Origin: Vibrio sp. BS-M-Sm-2
Lineage (GTDB): Bacteria > Pseudomonadota > Gammaproteobacteria > Enterobacterales > Vibrionaceae
NCBI RefSeq assembly: GCF_041504345.1
Contig: NZ_CP167895.1
Coordinates: forward strand, 496,001 to 560,000
Direction: 5' to 3'
Length of the DNA stretch: 64,000 nucleotides
Every line of letters begins with the position of its first letter. The first letter of the stretch is position 1. Positions 50,599-59,062 of the stretch are shown here, piece by piece. Under the pieces are notes generated by a model that worked only from the letters and a program-made list of their open reading frames with translations, did not search any database and was not told where the DNA came from. The position numbers were made by a program, and so were the translations under genes.

Positions 50599-51702
50599 TT
50601 AGCTTTCCTTGCTAGGAAGAAGCTTAACCCAAATCGTGTCGCTGCCGTTGATGGTAACTGTGCGGTTGTAAGACTCGTAACCTTGTTTTGAAATGGTTAC
50701 TTGGTGACGACCACTTGGTAGCGCAACCTCAAGAGGTGTACTGCCATATTTAATTCCGTTGATCGTTACTGAGTCGTTGTACTGATCAGAACGTACCGTC
50801 ACGTTAGCCCACTGTTTGTCACTCTTCTTAACGACTGCTGCGTCACTGCCCGTTAAACAGTAGCGCGTTGAAACGTTCAATAAGTTACACGCAGCAACCG
50901 CTTCAGGTTTTGCTTGAAGCTGAGCCTGCATTTGAATGAAGTAAGAGTTGTTACCAGAGAAGCCACTCTTGATTGCTTGGCTGTCTTGAACATGGATATT
51001 CAATTGAACACCCTGCAAGTTTTGCTTCGCCAACGTACTTTCTGTGAGCTGCTCAAGTAACTGACTCTTGAACGTCTGCACGGCTTTTTGATTGGTTAGG
51101 TATTTACCTTGAGCAGTACACTCACCCAGTGTCATTGTTGATGCACATGTAGTGGTGTAGCTGGTTTCAAGAACCGCACTTTCACGCAGTTCTGTTGCAA
51201 TACGTTTAACACGAGCTTCAACTTTTGATTCTCTCAAATTAGCCAGCTCATTGTTTAGGCGAGCTTGCTTTTGTTTGATTTGAGAAAGGTGAATTTCGCT
51301 CTCGTTGATTGCTTGTTCATTGTCTAGCTGAGCCGATTGATTATCTTTAACCGCAGCCCAGGCATCTTGGTAACTTTTCTGGAAAGAGACCAAATCTGTT
51401 TCGGGATCTTCAAGTAAGCGACTGTACTGTTTGTCGAGTACAGACTTAGCTCTGTTACGTTTTGCCTTAAGTTCTTCACCTTCGCGTAACAACTTACTGT
51501 TTTTGTTCTGTAGTTGTTTTAGGTTTTCAGTCGCCGATACTTTGGTTGCTGAAATACGCTCAATATCTGAGTTTTTCTCTGTTAGCTTTGCATCGATAGC
51601 TGAAACAGGATCGACTTGATTCAGTTCTTCAGCTGATACCGATGCAGATACCCAAAGAGGGGATAGCGCAAGTAAAAGCGCTGAAATTCGAAAGTTAGTC
51701 AT
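50599..51702 (-). CDS. Exported coiled-coil / PEGA domain protein
   Basis: This 367-residue protein begins at ATG 51702 (MTNFRISALLLAL). A TTG four codons upstream gives a longer but less likely start. The signal peptide ends near residue 25 (VSASVSAEE). A coiled coil occupies about 35-180 and a C-terminal PEGA domain about 300-365 (VTINGIKYGSTPLEVALPSG). It shares domain order, a TLxxCxxQ-like Cys region and the PEGA sequence with the first 370 residues of the 48582-50411 protein, but lacks the FGE-like domain. The two genes are separated by 187 nt. A role at the cell envelope is inferred; no function is known. Confidence 0.82.
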   Translation of the reverse strand: MTNFRISALLLALSPLWVSASVSAEELNQVDPVSAIDAKLTEKNSDIERISATKVSATENLKQLQNKNSKLLREGEELKAKRNRAKSVLDKQYSRLLEDPETDLVSFQKSYQDAWAAVKDNQSAQLDNEQAINESEIHLSQIKQKQARLNNELANLRESKVEARVKRIATELRESAVLETSYTTTCASTMTLGECTAQGKYLTNQKAVQTFKSQLLEQLTESTLAKQNLQGVQLNIHVQDSQAIKSGFSGNNSYFIQMQAQLQAKPEAVAACNLLNVSTRYCLTGSDAAVVKKSDKQWANVTVRSDQYNDSVTINGIKYGSTPLEVALPSGRHQVTISKQGYESYNRTVTINGSDTIWVKLLPSKES

Positions 51703-51957
51703 AGGTCCCTGCAACTTATAGATTGAAATTGGCTCGTTAATAAAGTGTCTACTTCCTAGTTGTCAGTCACTAGTTATTAGCAATTAACACAGTACCCGTC
51801 TTTATACCGTTTTATTGCATTTCAATCTACTCAAAAGCCAAGTTTCGGTACTTCGGATACACTTTTTACAAGTTGAAAGCGAATTATTTGAGCTATATAA
51901 GAAAATTTATTCATTATGTTGGTGCTATGAAGCATTTATTTATGACATGATTTTCGT

Positions 51958-52012
51958 GCTTGTGTGATTGCTTGTGTGATTGCTTGTGTGATTGCTTGTG
52001 TGATTGCTTGTG
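51958..52012 (+). repeat. 12-bp tandem repeat, about 4.5 copies
   Basis: GCTTGTGTGATT is repeated perfectly at 51958, 51970, 51982 and 51994, followed by the partial copy GCTTGTGAAG. It lies in the intergenic region upstream of putR and may vary in copy number. Confidence 0.92.
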
Positions 52013-52067
52013 AAGTCCCTAAACTCGTCGGAACGATTGGTTTTACAATGCCCGTAGTTTGTACACT

Positions 52068-52097
52068 CTTGATCATCTTTCCGGAGGCATGATCAAG
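52068..52097. promoter_or_regulatory. RctB-site-like inverted repeat upstream of putR
   Basis: CTTGATCAT (52068-52076) and ATGATCAAG (52089-52097) form a perfect 9-bp inverted repeat. The left half extends to CTTGATCATCTTTCCGG, nearly the same as the origin element at 29754. It could be a distal RctB site or an operator for putR; the first is favoured by the TTCCGG flank. Confidence 0.5.
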
Positions 52098-52219
52098 ACG
52101 ATCGCAGTGATGATCTTTTCTTTGAGGTCAGGAAATGACTCTCATGATCATTTACAAATTCATCTTGTGCAGATTTCAGAGTATTATTCTTACTATGTTG
52201 ACTTGAGTATTTTGCTGTC

Positions 52220-53044
52220 ATGCCAAAACCTTTACCCTTTCCAAACCTAGACTTGTCTCCGCTAGGCCTTACTGGCCCTCGTCCCGCAGAGATCATTACT
52301 TTGCCATCGCATATGGATTGCCACGAGCACCATTATTCTCAGGTGGTGATCGGTCTAAAAGGTCAGGCGGAATTTGAAGTCAGTGGTAAGGGCAATCTTG
52401 TCGGTCCCGGCCAAGGATGTGTGGTGACAGCAAGCTCTGATCATGCTTTCGGTGGTGTGGTCGGTCAGTCGGATATCCTAGTGCTCAACATGCCTGTGCC
52501 AAGTGACGACGACCCTCTGATGTTAGAGAAGATTAATCAGCTCGAGTCTTCTAACGTCTACTTCCAATTAGACGCGCAAATTCAAAAGCTTATCCATATG
52601 TTGGTGCAAGAGATGCAGGCAAGCCCTGATGATCTGCTATTAAGCCGTGCCTGTAATGATACGGTGATTGCACTGATGCAAAGACACATCTCGGCGTTTG
52701 AAACCTCAATCAAAGATTCGCGTTTCGATCTTGAAGCTCTGGATCGCTACATTGAGCAACACCTCGCGAATAAGATCTCGGTTGCGCAGCTGGCAGGCAG
52801 TGTGTTTTTGGGTGAAAGCCAGTTTCATATGTTGTTCAAAGAGCAGATGGGTATTACCCCTCACCAGTATGTATTAGGTAAGCGTATCGACCGCTCTCGC
52901 CGCTTGATCGAACAAGGTAATCTGAGCCTTGGTCAGGTTGCAGAACTTGCTGGTTTCTCCGGTCAATCCTCCTTTACTCACACCTTTTCACGTCTTCAAG
53001 GCATGTCACCATCCCAATACAAAAAGAAAATTTCTGTTAAATAG
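52220..53044 (+). CDS. putR: AraC-family regulator of proline utilisation (PutR-like)
   Basis: This 274-residue protein has an N-terminal cupin-type sensor (MDCHEHHYSQVVIGLKGQAE near residues 31-50) and a C-terminal AraC-type double helix-turn-helix. The first unit is KISVAQLAGSVFLGESQFHM and the second is LGQVAELAGFSGQSSFTHTF. In V. vulnificus an AraC-type activator called PutR lies upstream of putAP and is required for its expression. The same place and type here support the name. A hairpin terminator and about 180 nt separate it from putA. Proline or its derivative is the presumed effector. Confidence 0.85.
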   Translation: MPKPLPFPNLDLSPLGLTGPRPAEIITLPSHMDCHEHHYSQVVIGLKGQAEFEVSGKGNLVGPGQGCVVTASSDHAFGGVVGQSDILVLNMPVPSDDDPLMLEKINQLESSNVYFQLDAQIQKLIHMLVQEMQASPDDLLLSRACNDTVIALMQRHISAFETSIKDSRFDLEALDRYIEQHLANKISVAQLAGSVFLGESQFHMLFKEQMGITPHQYVLGKRIDRSRRLIEQGNLSLGQVAELAGFSGQSSFTHTFSRLQGMSPSQYKKKISVK

Positions 53045-53109
53045 TGAAACAAAACGGCATATTATTTTAAAGTTTCATATGTGACGTTGTGTTTGTTTTG
53101 TTAATAAAG

Positions 53110-53140
53110 CGAGTTTTTAGCAAAAAACTCGGAGTTTTTG
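53110..53140 (+). terminator. Terminator between putR and putA
   Basis: CGAGTTTTT (53110-53118) pairs with AAAAACTCG (53123-53131) and is followed by GAGTTTTTG. Termination after putR is likely. The putA leader beyond it also has a small stem CCCGG/CCGGG (53190-53206). Confidence 0.6.
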
Positions 53141-53226
53141 ACAAGTAATCCTTATATACTCTAAATACACTGCAGCCATTGTAGAGATCCCCGGGCTAAT
53201 TCCGGGTGTGAGATTAAGGAAAACGC

Positions 53227-56200
53227 ATGTTTACAGCTACCGATGTGTTAAAGCCAGAATTCAATGAGCAGTCGCTTGCTGATCTATGGTCGCTTATCTC
53301 ACCATTATATATGGTGGATGAAACCCAATGGCTAGAGCAACTTCTGCCACTAGCTACCCCTTCTGAGTCTGAAAAGCAGCAAATCACAGAGAAAACGACA
53401 TCATTGATCGAGGCTATCCGTGCGGATAAGACTTCTATCCAGATGATCGATGCACTGTTGCTTGAATACAGCTTAGATACTCAAGAGGGCATCTTGCTGA
53501 TGTGTCTGGCGGAAGCCTTGATGCGTATTCCTGATTCAGCAACGGCTGATGCGCTTATTCGCGACAAACTAAGCGTTGCGGATTGGAAGTCTCACCTTAA
53601 GAATTCTGATTCGGTGTTTGTTAACGCATCCACTTGGGGCTTGATGCTAACGGGTAAGGTAGTTGGACTTTCATCTAAAGAGCAGAGTGCAGGTCAAGCG
53701 GTTAACCGTTTAGTGAACAAGCTTTCTGAGCCGGTGATTCGTAAAGCGATGCACCAAGCAATGAAGGTGATGGGTCACCAATTCGTTCTTGGTCGCAGCA
53801 TTGCTGAAGCGCAAAAGAACGGTAAGTCTATGCGTGATAAAGGTTTTACCTACTCATACGACATGCTAGGTGAAGCGGCACTGACTACAGCTGACGCAAA
53901 CAAATACTTCAAAGATTACCTAATGGCGATTGAAGCCGTAGGTCGAGACACGTATGTCTCTTCAAAATCGAGCCCAGCTCCATCGGTATCTATCAAGCTT
54001 TCTGCGCTTCACCCACGTTATGAAGTGGCGAACGAAGACCGCGTACTGACTGAACTTTGCGACACGCTTGAGCAGTTATTACGCCGAGCAGTAGAGCTCG
54101 ATGTTGCGATTACGATTGATGCGGAAGAAGCGGATCGCTTAGAGCTTTCTCTTAAATTATTCGAAAAACTGTACCGCACTAACCTTGTAAAAGGTTGGGG
54201 TAAATTTGGTCTGGTTATTCAAGCATACTCAAAGCGTGCGCTACCAGTTCTAGTATGGCTAAACCGCCTAGCGAAAGAGCAGGGTGATTTGATCCCGCTT
54301 CGCTTAGTTAAAGGTGCTTACTGGGACAGCGAAATCAAATGGTCGCAACAAGCTGGCTTTACTGATTACCCAGTTTACACACGTAAAGAAGCGACAGACG
54401 TAGCTTACCTTGCATGTGCGCGTTACCTATTGAGCCCAAGCGTTCGTGGCAATATCTTCCCGCAGTTTGCGAGCCACAATGCTCATACGGTTTCTGCTAT
54501 TGCAGTGATGACCGATCATAAAGACTTTGAATTCCAACGCTTACACGGCATGGGTGATTCACTTTATAACCATGCAATGGAAGCTTACCAACAGTCGGTA
54601 CGTATCTACGCGCCAGTTGGTAGCCATAAAGATCTACTGCCATACCTAGTACGTCGTCTGCTAGAGAACGGTGCAAACAGCTCGTTTGTACACCGATTGG
54701 TTGATGCTCGCTGCCCAGTGGCAGAGCTGACTCAACACCCAGTCGATATGCTTCTTGCGTTCGATACGCTGAACAACACTAAGATTCCTCTGCCGCCAGC
54801 GGTATTCCCTGAGCGTAAGAACTCTTACGGTGTGAACATTGATATCGAAAGTGAAGCTCATCAATTCGAAGAGCAGGTTAAGTCTTTCCTTAACAATCAA
54901 TGGACTGCTGGACCTGTGATCAACGGTGAATCTTTTGCCGAAAGCATGATCAAGGCTGATCAGAACGTTGAACAAGTCACGGCACCTTACGATCGTCGTA
55001 TTAATGTCGGTCAGGTGGCTTTCGCTAACCTTGATCATGTTTCCGCAGCGATCACTGGCGCAGACGCAGCATTTGCTGATTGGAATGCAACTTCGGTTGA
55101 AACTAAGGCCGCTGCGCTTGAGAAGCTGGCTGATCTGATGGAAGAGAACCTAGCTGAGCTGGTGGCAATTTGTCATCAAGAAGCGGGTAAGACTATTCAC
55201 GACAGTATTGATGAAGTGCGTGAAGCGGTCGACTTCTGTCGTTACTACGCAAAGCAAGCTGATAATCTGCAAGGTTTCGAACTAAAAGGTTTTGATGGCC
55301 AAACACGAATCGCCTCTCGACAAGGTCGTGGTGTGTTCGTTTGTATCAGCCCTTGGAACTTCCCATTGGCGATCTTCCTTGGCCAAATTACAGCTGCACT
55401 AGTCGCGGGTAACACGGTTGTGGCGAAACCTGCTGAGCAAACAAGCTTGATTGCAGCTCGCGCCGTTGAACTGATGAATGAAGCGGGTTTCCCTGCTGGC
55501 ACGATTCAGTTACTACCAGGTCGCGGTGCTGAGATCGGCAGTGCACTAACCAGCCATGATGCGATTGCAGGCGTTGCCTTTACGGGCTCAACACCAACGG
55601 CACAACGTATCAACGTGTCACTGGCAAGTCGCAATGCTAAACCGGTTCCGTTTATCGCGGAAACGGGTGGTCAGAACGCAATGATCGTCGACAGTACCGC
55701 ACTGCCTGAACAGGTGGTTCGTGATGTAATTCGTTCTGCCTTCGCTTCTGCGGGTCAACGTTGTTCTGCGCTACGTGTGCTTTACATTCAAGAAGACATT
55801 GCAGACCGTGTGATTGCATTGATTCACGGTGCAATGGACGAATTGAGTGTTGGCATTCCACATCTTCATAAAACCGATGTTGGCCCTGTTATCGACCAAA
55901 ACGCGAAACAGAAGTTGTTGGCTCACTTAGAAAACATGACCAATACCCAGAAGAAGGTGGCTCAACTTTCTCTAGGTACGGATTGTGAACATGGTGACTT
56001 TGTCCCACCAAGTGCATTTGAAATTGATGACATCAGTTGCTTGAAAGAAGAACAGTTTGGCCCTGTGTTGCACATTGTTCGCTTCAAAGCGAGTGAACTG
56101 GCGCAAGTGGTTGATCAAATTAACCAAACTGGTTTTGGTTTAACCATGGGTATCCACAGCCGTAACGAAACAACTTACCGTTGGATCGAAAAACACGTTC

Positions 56201-56364
56201 GTGTGGGTAACTGCTACATCAACCGTGACCAAGTGGGCGCTGTTGTTGGGGTTCAACCATTTGGTGGTCAAGGTTTGTCGGGTACAGGCCCTAAAGCGGG
56301 CGGTCCTCACTACCTATATCGCTTTACTGATGTTCATTTTTCTCAATCACAAGACAAGGCATAA
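53227..56364 (+). CDS. putA: Bifunctional proline dehydrogenase / L-glutamate gamma-semialdehyde dehydrogenase
   Basis: PutA oxidises proline to glutamate in two steps, using FAD and then NAD. The 1045-residue product has the PRODH barrel in residues about 140-480 (VSIKLSALHPRYEVAN near 253; RLVKGAYWDSEIKWSQ near 358). The P5C dehydrogenase domain runs from about 570, with SPWNFPLAIFLGQITAALVA, the general-base Glu in PFIAETGGQNAM and the catalytic Cys in FASAGQRCSALRV near 843. The N-terminal ribbon-helix-helix repressor domain of enterobacterial PutA is absent. The protein ends just after the dehydrogenase domain (SGTGPKAGGPHYLYRF), so the C-terminal ALDH-like domain of longer PutAs is missing; a separate gene downstream appears to encode it. 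Confidence 0.95.
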   Translation: MFTATDVLKPEFNEQSLADLWSLISPLYMVDETQWLEQLLPLATPSESEKQQITEKTTSLIEAIRADKTSIQMIDALLLEYSLDTQEGILLMCLAEALMRIPDSATADALIRDKLSVADWKSHLKNSDSVFVNASTWGLMLTGKVVGLSSKEQSAGQAVNRLVNKLSEPVIRKAMHQAMKVMGHQFVLGRSIAEAQKNGKSMRDKGFTYSYDMLGEAALTTADANKYFKDYLMAIEAVGRDTYVSSKSSPAPSVSIKLSALHPRYEVANEDRVLTELCDTLEQLLRRAVELDVAITIDAEEADRLELSLKLFEKLYRTNLVKGWGKFGLVIQAYSKRALPVLVWLNRLAKEQGDLIPLRLVKGAYWDSEIKWSQQAGFTDYPVYTRKEATDVAYLACARYLLSPSVRGNIFPQFASHNAHTVSAIAVMTDHKDFEFQRLHGMGDSLYNHAMEAYQQSVRIYAPVGSHKDLLPYLVRRLLENGANSSFVHRLVDARCPVAELTQHPVDMLLAFDTLNNTKIPLPPAVFPERKNSYGVNIDIESEAHQFEEQVKSFLNNQWTAGPVINGESFAESMIKADQNVEQVTAPYDRRINVGQVAFANLDHVSAAITGADAAFADWNATSVETKAAALEKLADLMEENLAELVAICHQEAGKTIHDSIDEVREAVDFCRYYAKQADNLQGFELKGFDGQTRIASRQGRGVFVCISPWNFPLAIFLGQITAALVAGNTVVAKPAEQTSLIAARAVELMNEAGFPAGTIQLLPGRGAEIGSALTSHDAIAGVAFTGSTPTAQRINVSLASRNAKPVPFIAETGGQNAMIVDSTALPEQVVRDVIRSAFASAGQRCSALRVLYIQEDIADRVIALIHGAMDELSVGIPHLHKTDVGPVIDQNAKQKLLAHLENMTNTQKKVAQLSLGTDCEHGDFVPPSAFEIDDISCLKEEQFGPVLHIVRFKASELAQVVDQINQTGFGLTMGIHSRNETTYRWIEKHVRVGNCYINRDQVGAVVGVQPFGGQGLSGTGPKAGGPHYLYRFTDVHFSQSQDKA
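54938..54954 (-). promoter_or_regulatory. RctB-site-like 17-mer inside putA
   Basis: CCGAAAGCATGATCAAG is identical to the 17-mer at 26223 and very close to the iteron flank. It lies in the putA coding sequence about 25 kb from the origin. Confidence 0.45.
55030..55045 (+). promoter_or_regulatory. RctB-site-like 16-mer inside putA
   Basis: CTTGATCATGTTTCCG is an opposite-orientation element 76 bp after the 54938 copy and closely resembles the origin elements at 29754 and 29825. Confidence 0.45.
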
Positions 56365-56375
56365 GGAGCAGTATC

Positions 56376-57080
56376 ATGGTTCATCAAGTGACAGGTTTTT
56401 CTGATGCTTTGTTAGCGTGGGAACAATGGAATCTTACCGACTTTGATCATAAGAGTGCTCAGGTACTTTCATTTAAATCAGAGATCGAGAGTCAATCTAA
56501 GCTTTTGGCAGCGGTGGCGACTTATCACCTAGAGCAAGCGTCTGCGCTGCTTTCTGAACATCATCTAATGGCTGGCCCTACGGGCGAAACCAATGAGCTG
56601 TATGCTGCAGGTCGTGGTGTGGCTTTGGTAATTGTTGATGATTGCGAAGAGAAAGTGCCCGCACAGCAAACCGCAATGGCGATGATTACTGCTGCGCTAT
56701 TGGCAGGGAACAGCGTTCAATTGTGCAGTGATGACGTGCAGTTCAACACATTAATTGCTGATGCCGCGAAACAAGCGAATCTGCCAACGAACTTGGTGCA
56801 AGTTGCCTCGTATGACGCTGCTCAACAGTTGTTGTCTTGCGATGTACGTAGCGTGGGTTACGTGGGTAACTCGCAAACGGCACAAGCTATCAATTTACAG
56901 CTTGCTAAGCGTGACGGTGCAATCGTCGGTTTAGTCGCTGAAACGGATCTGGCGACAATGAATGTTGCCAATGATCCACACCTATCGCTGCGCTTCATTA
57001 CCGAGCGTACGCGAACTATAAATATAACAGCCGTGGGCGGTAACGCGACCTTGCTCGAACTTGGAAGCGAAGCTCACTAA
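56376..57080 (+). CDS. Detached PutA C-terminal ALDH-superfamily-like domain protein
   Basis: This 234-residue protein lies 11 nt after putA with a strong ribosome site (aaggagcagtatc). It has a Rossmann-like half (AAGRGVALVIVDDCEEKVPA, MAMITAALLAGNSVQLCSDD). It ends with ERTRTINITAVGGNATLLEL, which resembles the closing dimerisation flap of long PutA proteins (type B and C). It has no catalytic Cys or Glu motif of an active dehydrogenase, although such proteins are often labelled pyrroline-carboxylate dehydrogenase. The best reading is that the C-terminal ALDH-like domain fused to PutA elsewhere is a separate subunit here. The match is from memory of the family, not an alignment. Confidence 0.75.
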   Translation: MVHQVTGFSDALLAWEQWNLTDFDHKSAQVLSFKSEIESQSKLLAAVATYHLEQASALLSEHHLMAGPTGETNELYAAGRGVALVIVDDCEEKVPAQQTAMAMITAALLAGNSVQLCSDDVQFNTLIADAAKQANLPTNLVQVASYDAAQQLLSCDVRSVGYVGNSQTAQAINLQLAKRDGAIVGLVAETDLATMNVANDPHLSLRFITERTRTINITAVGGNATLLELGSEAH

Positions 57081-57174
57081 CCTTCAGTAAAATTGGCTCT
57101 AAGCACTTTTGGTTTTTCCAACTTTGGTTTTCACCATCTTTGGATTTAACTCATAGTGCTTTGGAGCCTGAATA

Positions 57175-57228
57175 CCTAACTCAATGCACTTGCTTGCCTT
57201 TACGGTGAGTGCCTTGCATTGAATTAGG
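57175..57228 (+). promoter_or_regulatory. Long stem-loop in the putP leader
   Basis: CCTAACTCAATGCA (57175-57188) pairs with TGCATTGAATTAGG (57215-57228) at 13 of 14 positions across a 26-nt loop. A second pair, AAGCACT (57101) with AGTGCTT (57155), lies just before it. There is no T run. It may affect processing or translation of putP relative to putA. Confidence 0.5.
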
Positions 57229-57262
57229 CATGGAAGGCTTTCTACAAAATGAGGACTATCAA

Positions 57263-58756
57263 ATGATAGAAAACAGTTTTGCAATAACGACGACGTTCAT
57301 TGCGTATCTAATTATGATGCTGGCGATCGGTGTTATTGCTTACAAACGTACATCTAACTCAACTGACTACTTCCTAGGTGGTCGTTCGTTAGGCCCATGG
57401 CCTGCTGCACTTTCTGCTGGTGCATCAGACATGAGTGGTTGGTTGCTACTTGGCCTGCCTGGTTACGCTTACGCTGCTGGCTTTGAAGCATTTTGGCTTG
57501 CTGGTGGCCTACTTGTTGGTACTTGGGCAAACTGGTTAATCAGTGCAAAACGTCTACGTACTTACAGCATTACGACTGAATCACTGACGCTGCCTGAGTT
57601 CCTATCTCGTCGTTTCAACGATAACTCTAAGCTGATCCAAACAATTTCTGCTTTCTTTATCCTTTTATTCTTCCTTTTCTACACAAGTTCAGGCTTGGTA
57701 GCAGGTGGTAAATTGTTTGAAACGGTATTCGGCCTAGATTACACAACGGCAGTAATTATCGGCACGGTATGTGTGGTTTCTTACACCCTGTTTGGTGGTT
57801 TCCTAGCGGTATCTTGGACTGACTTGGTTCAAGGTTTACTAATGTCTGCTGCGCTATTGATTGTACCAATCGCGGCAATGAACGGCGGCCTTGGTCAGCT
57901 ATCTAGCGACCTACACAACATCAACCCAGAGCTACTAACGCTATGGAATGATGCGAAAGGTGAGCCTCTTTCTGCTATCGCGATCATCTCGCTAGCGGCA
58001 TGGGGTCTAGGTTACTTCGGTCAGCCACATATCCTTGCTCGTTTCAAAGCAACACGTAGCAATAAAGACCTAACAACAGCGCGTCGTATCGCGGTGGTAT
58101 GGACTGCACTGTCTATGATTGGTGCAATGCTGGTGGGTCTTGTTGGTCTAATCTACGTGACGAACTCTGGCGCACCTAAGCTAGACGATGGCGAGAAGAT
58201 CTTCATGCTTCTTGTGAACGCGATGTTCCATCCAGTAATCGCAGGTATCCTACTTGCTGCAATCCTAGCGGCAATCATGAGTACTGCGGATTCACAACTT
58301 CTTGTTTCTTCATCTGCAATGGCAGAAGACTTGTACAAGCAAGTGCTTAAGAAAGATGCGACGTCTGAAGAGATCGTTCGTGTAGGCCGCTTCGCGGTTA
58401 TCCTAATCTCTCTGATTGCTCTTGTGTTAGCGATGACGCCAGACAGTTCAGTACTTGGCCTTGTATCTTACGCATGGGCTGGTTTTGGTGCTGCATTCGG
58501 TCCAGCTATCGTATTGAGCCTGTACTGGTCTCGTATGAACCGTAACGGCGCTCTAGCGGGTATCGTAGTTGGTGGTGTTACGATTGTACTTTGGAAACAG
58601 TTCACAGGCGGTTGGTTCGATGTGTACGAGATCGTACCGGGAATCATCTTATCAACGATTTCTATCGTTGTGGTTAGCTTGATTACTGGCGAGCCAGAAG
58701 ATGAAGTTAAGAAGCAACATGCTGAGTTCGAGAAGAACCTAGTTGAGCTAGACTAA
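57263..58756 (+). CDS. putP: Sodium/proline symporter
   Basis: PutP imports proline with Na+ and belongs to the sodium:solute symporter family. The 497-residue protein starts at ATG 57263 (MIENSFAITTTFIAYLIMM), preceded by gaggactatca. In-frame codons upstream to 57209 are hydrophilic and outside the fold. It has about 13 membrane helices. The conserved GRSLGPWPAALSAGASDMSGWLLLGLPG, in part SAGASDMSGWLL, contains the Na+/proline-site Asp-Met-Ser region near residues 54-65, and LAAILAAIMSTADSQLLVSS lies near residue 330. It ends the putR-putA-domain-putP cluster and is followed by a parS2 site and a terminator. Confidence 0.96.
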   Translation: MIENSFAITTTFIAYLIMMLAIGVIAYKRTSNSTDYFLGGRSLGPWPAALSAGASDMSGWLLLGLPGYAYAAGFEAFWLAGGLLVGTWANWLISAKRLRTYSITTESLTLPEFLSRRFNDNSKLIQTISAFFILLFFLFYTSSGLVAGGKLFETVFGLDYTTAVIIGTVCVVSYTLFGGFLAVSWTDLVQGLLMSAALLIVPIAAMNGGLGQLSSDLHNINPELLTLWNDAKGEPLSAIAIISLAAWGLGYFGQPHILARFKATRSNKDLTTARRIAVVWTALSMIGAMLVGLVGLIYVTNSGAPKLDDGEKIFMLLVNAMFHPVIAGILLAAILAAIMSTADSQLLVSSSAMAEDLYKQVLKKDATSEEIVRVGRFAVILISLIALVLAMTPDSSVLGLVSYAWAGFGAAFGPAIVLSLYWSRMNRNGALAGIVVGGVTIVLWKQFTGGWFDVYEIVPGIILSTISIVVVSLITGEPEDEVKKQHAEFEKNLVELD

Positions 58757-58770
58757 TTTACATTGTAAAG
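58756..58770. promoter_or_regulatory. parS2 site after putP
   Basis: ATTTACATTGTAAAG has a perfect 13-bp core and begins on the last base of the putP stop codon. It is about 29 kb from the origin. Confidence 0.85.
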
Positions 58771-58818
58771 CAGATGTAAATTAGCTAAGAACATTGGCAA
58801 CAACCAATTGATAAAAAC

Positions 58819-58850
58819 AATAGAGTCACTTCGGTGGCTCTATTTTTTTG
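58819..58850 (+). terminator. Rho-independent terminator of putP
   Basis: An 11-bp stem (aatagagtcac/gtggctctatt, with one G-T pair) and a TTCG loop are followed by seven Ts. The rest of the roughly 300-nt gap up to 59062 shows nothing further. Confidence 0.88.
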
Positions 58851-59062
58851 ACCATTTCCTAATGCTTTCGACCTCGTGCTGGTCTATCTTCAATGACTCC
58901 AAACTCTTTTGATGGGCACTTGGCTCCATCATCTCAAACAGCTTGTGTCAGTTGTACATGTCTCTTCATTGCCCCCGCAATTCTCCATGACGTGACCCTA
59001 GTGTTCCTTATCAATATTGGTGTTTATTGCTTCGTGCTCGATCAATATGTTTTTTGTGATCA

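Larger units (their letters stand above)
51703..52219. other. Intergenic region between the PEGA gene and putR
   Basis: This 517-nt region holds a 12-bp tandem repeat (51958-52012), an RctB-like inverted repeat (52068-52097) and further ATGATC sequences at about 52107 and 52142. It should contain the putR promoter. No gene was seen. Confidence 0.6.

Noticed and set aside
51958..52012. Possible CRISPR array
   Set aside because: The repeats are contiguous 12-mers without spacers and no cas genes are present.
53137..53160. Sigma-70 promoter TTGACA...TATACT before putA
   Set aside because: The spacer is only 11 nt, too short for a standard promoter; other minus-10 choices are weak.
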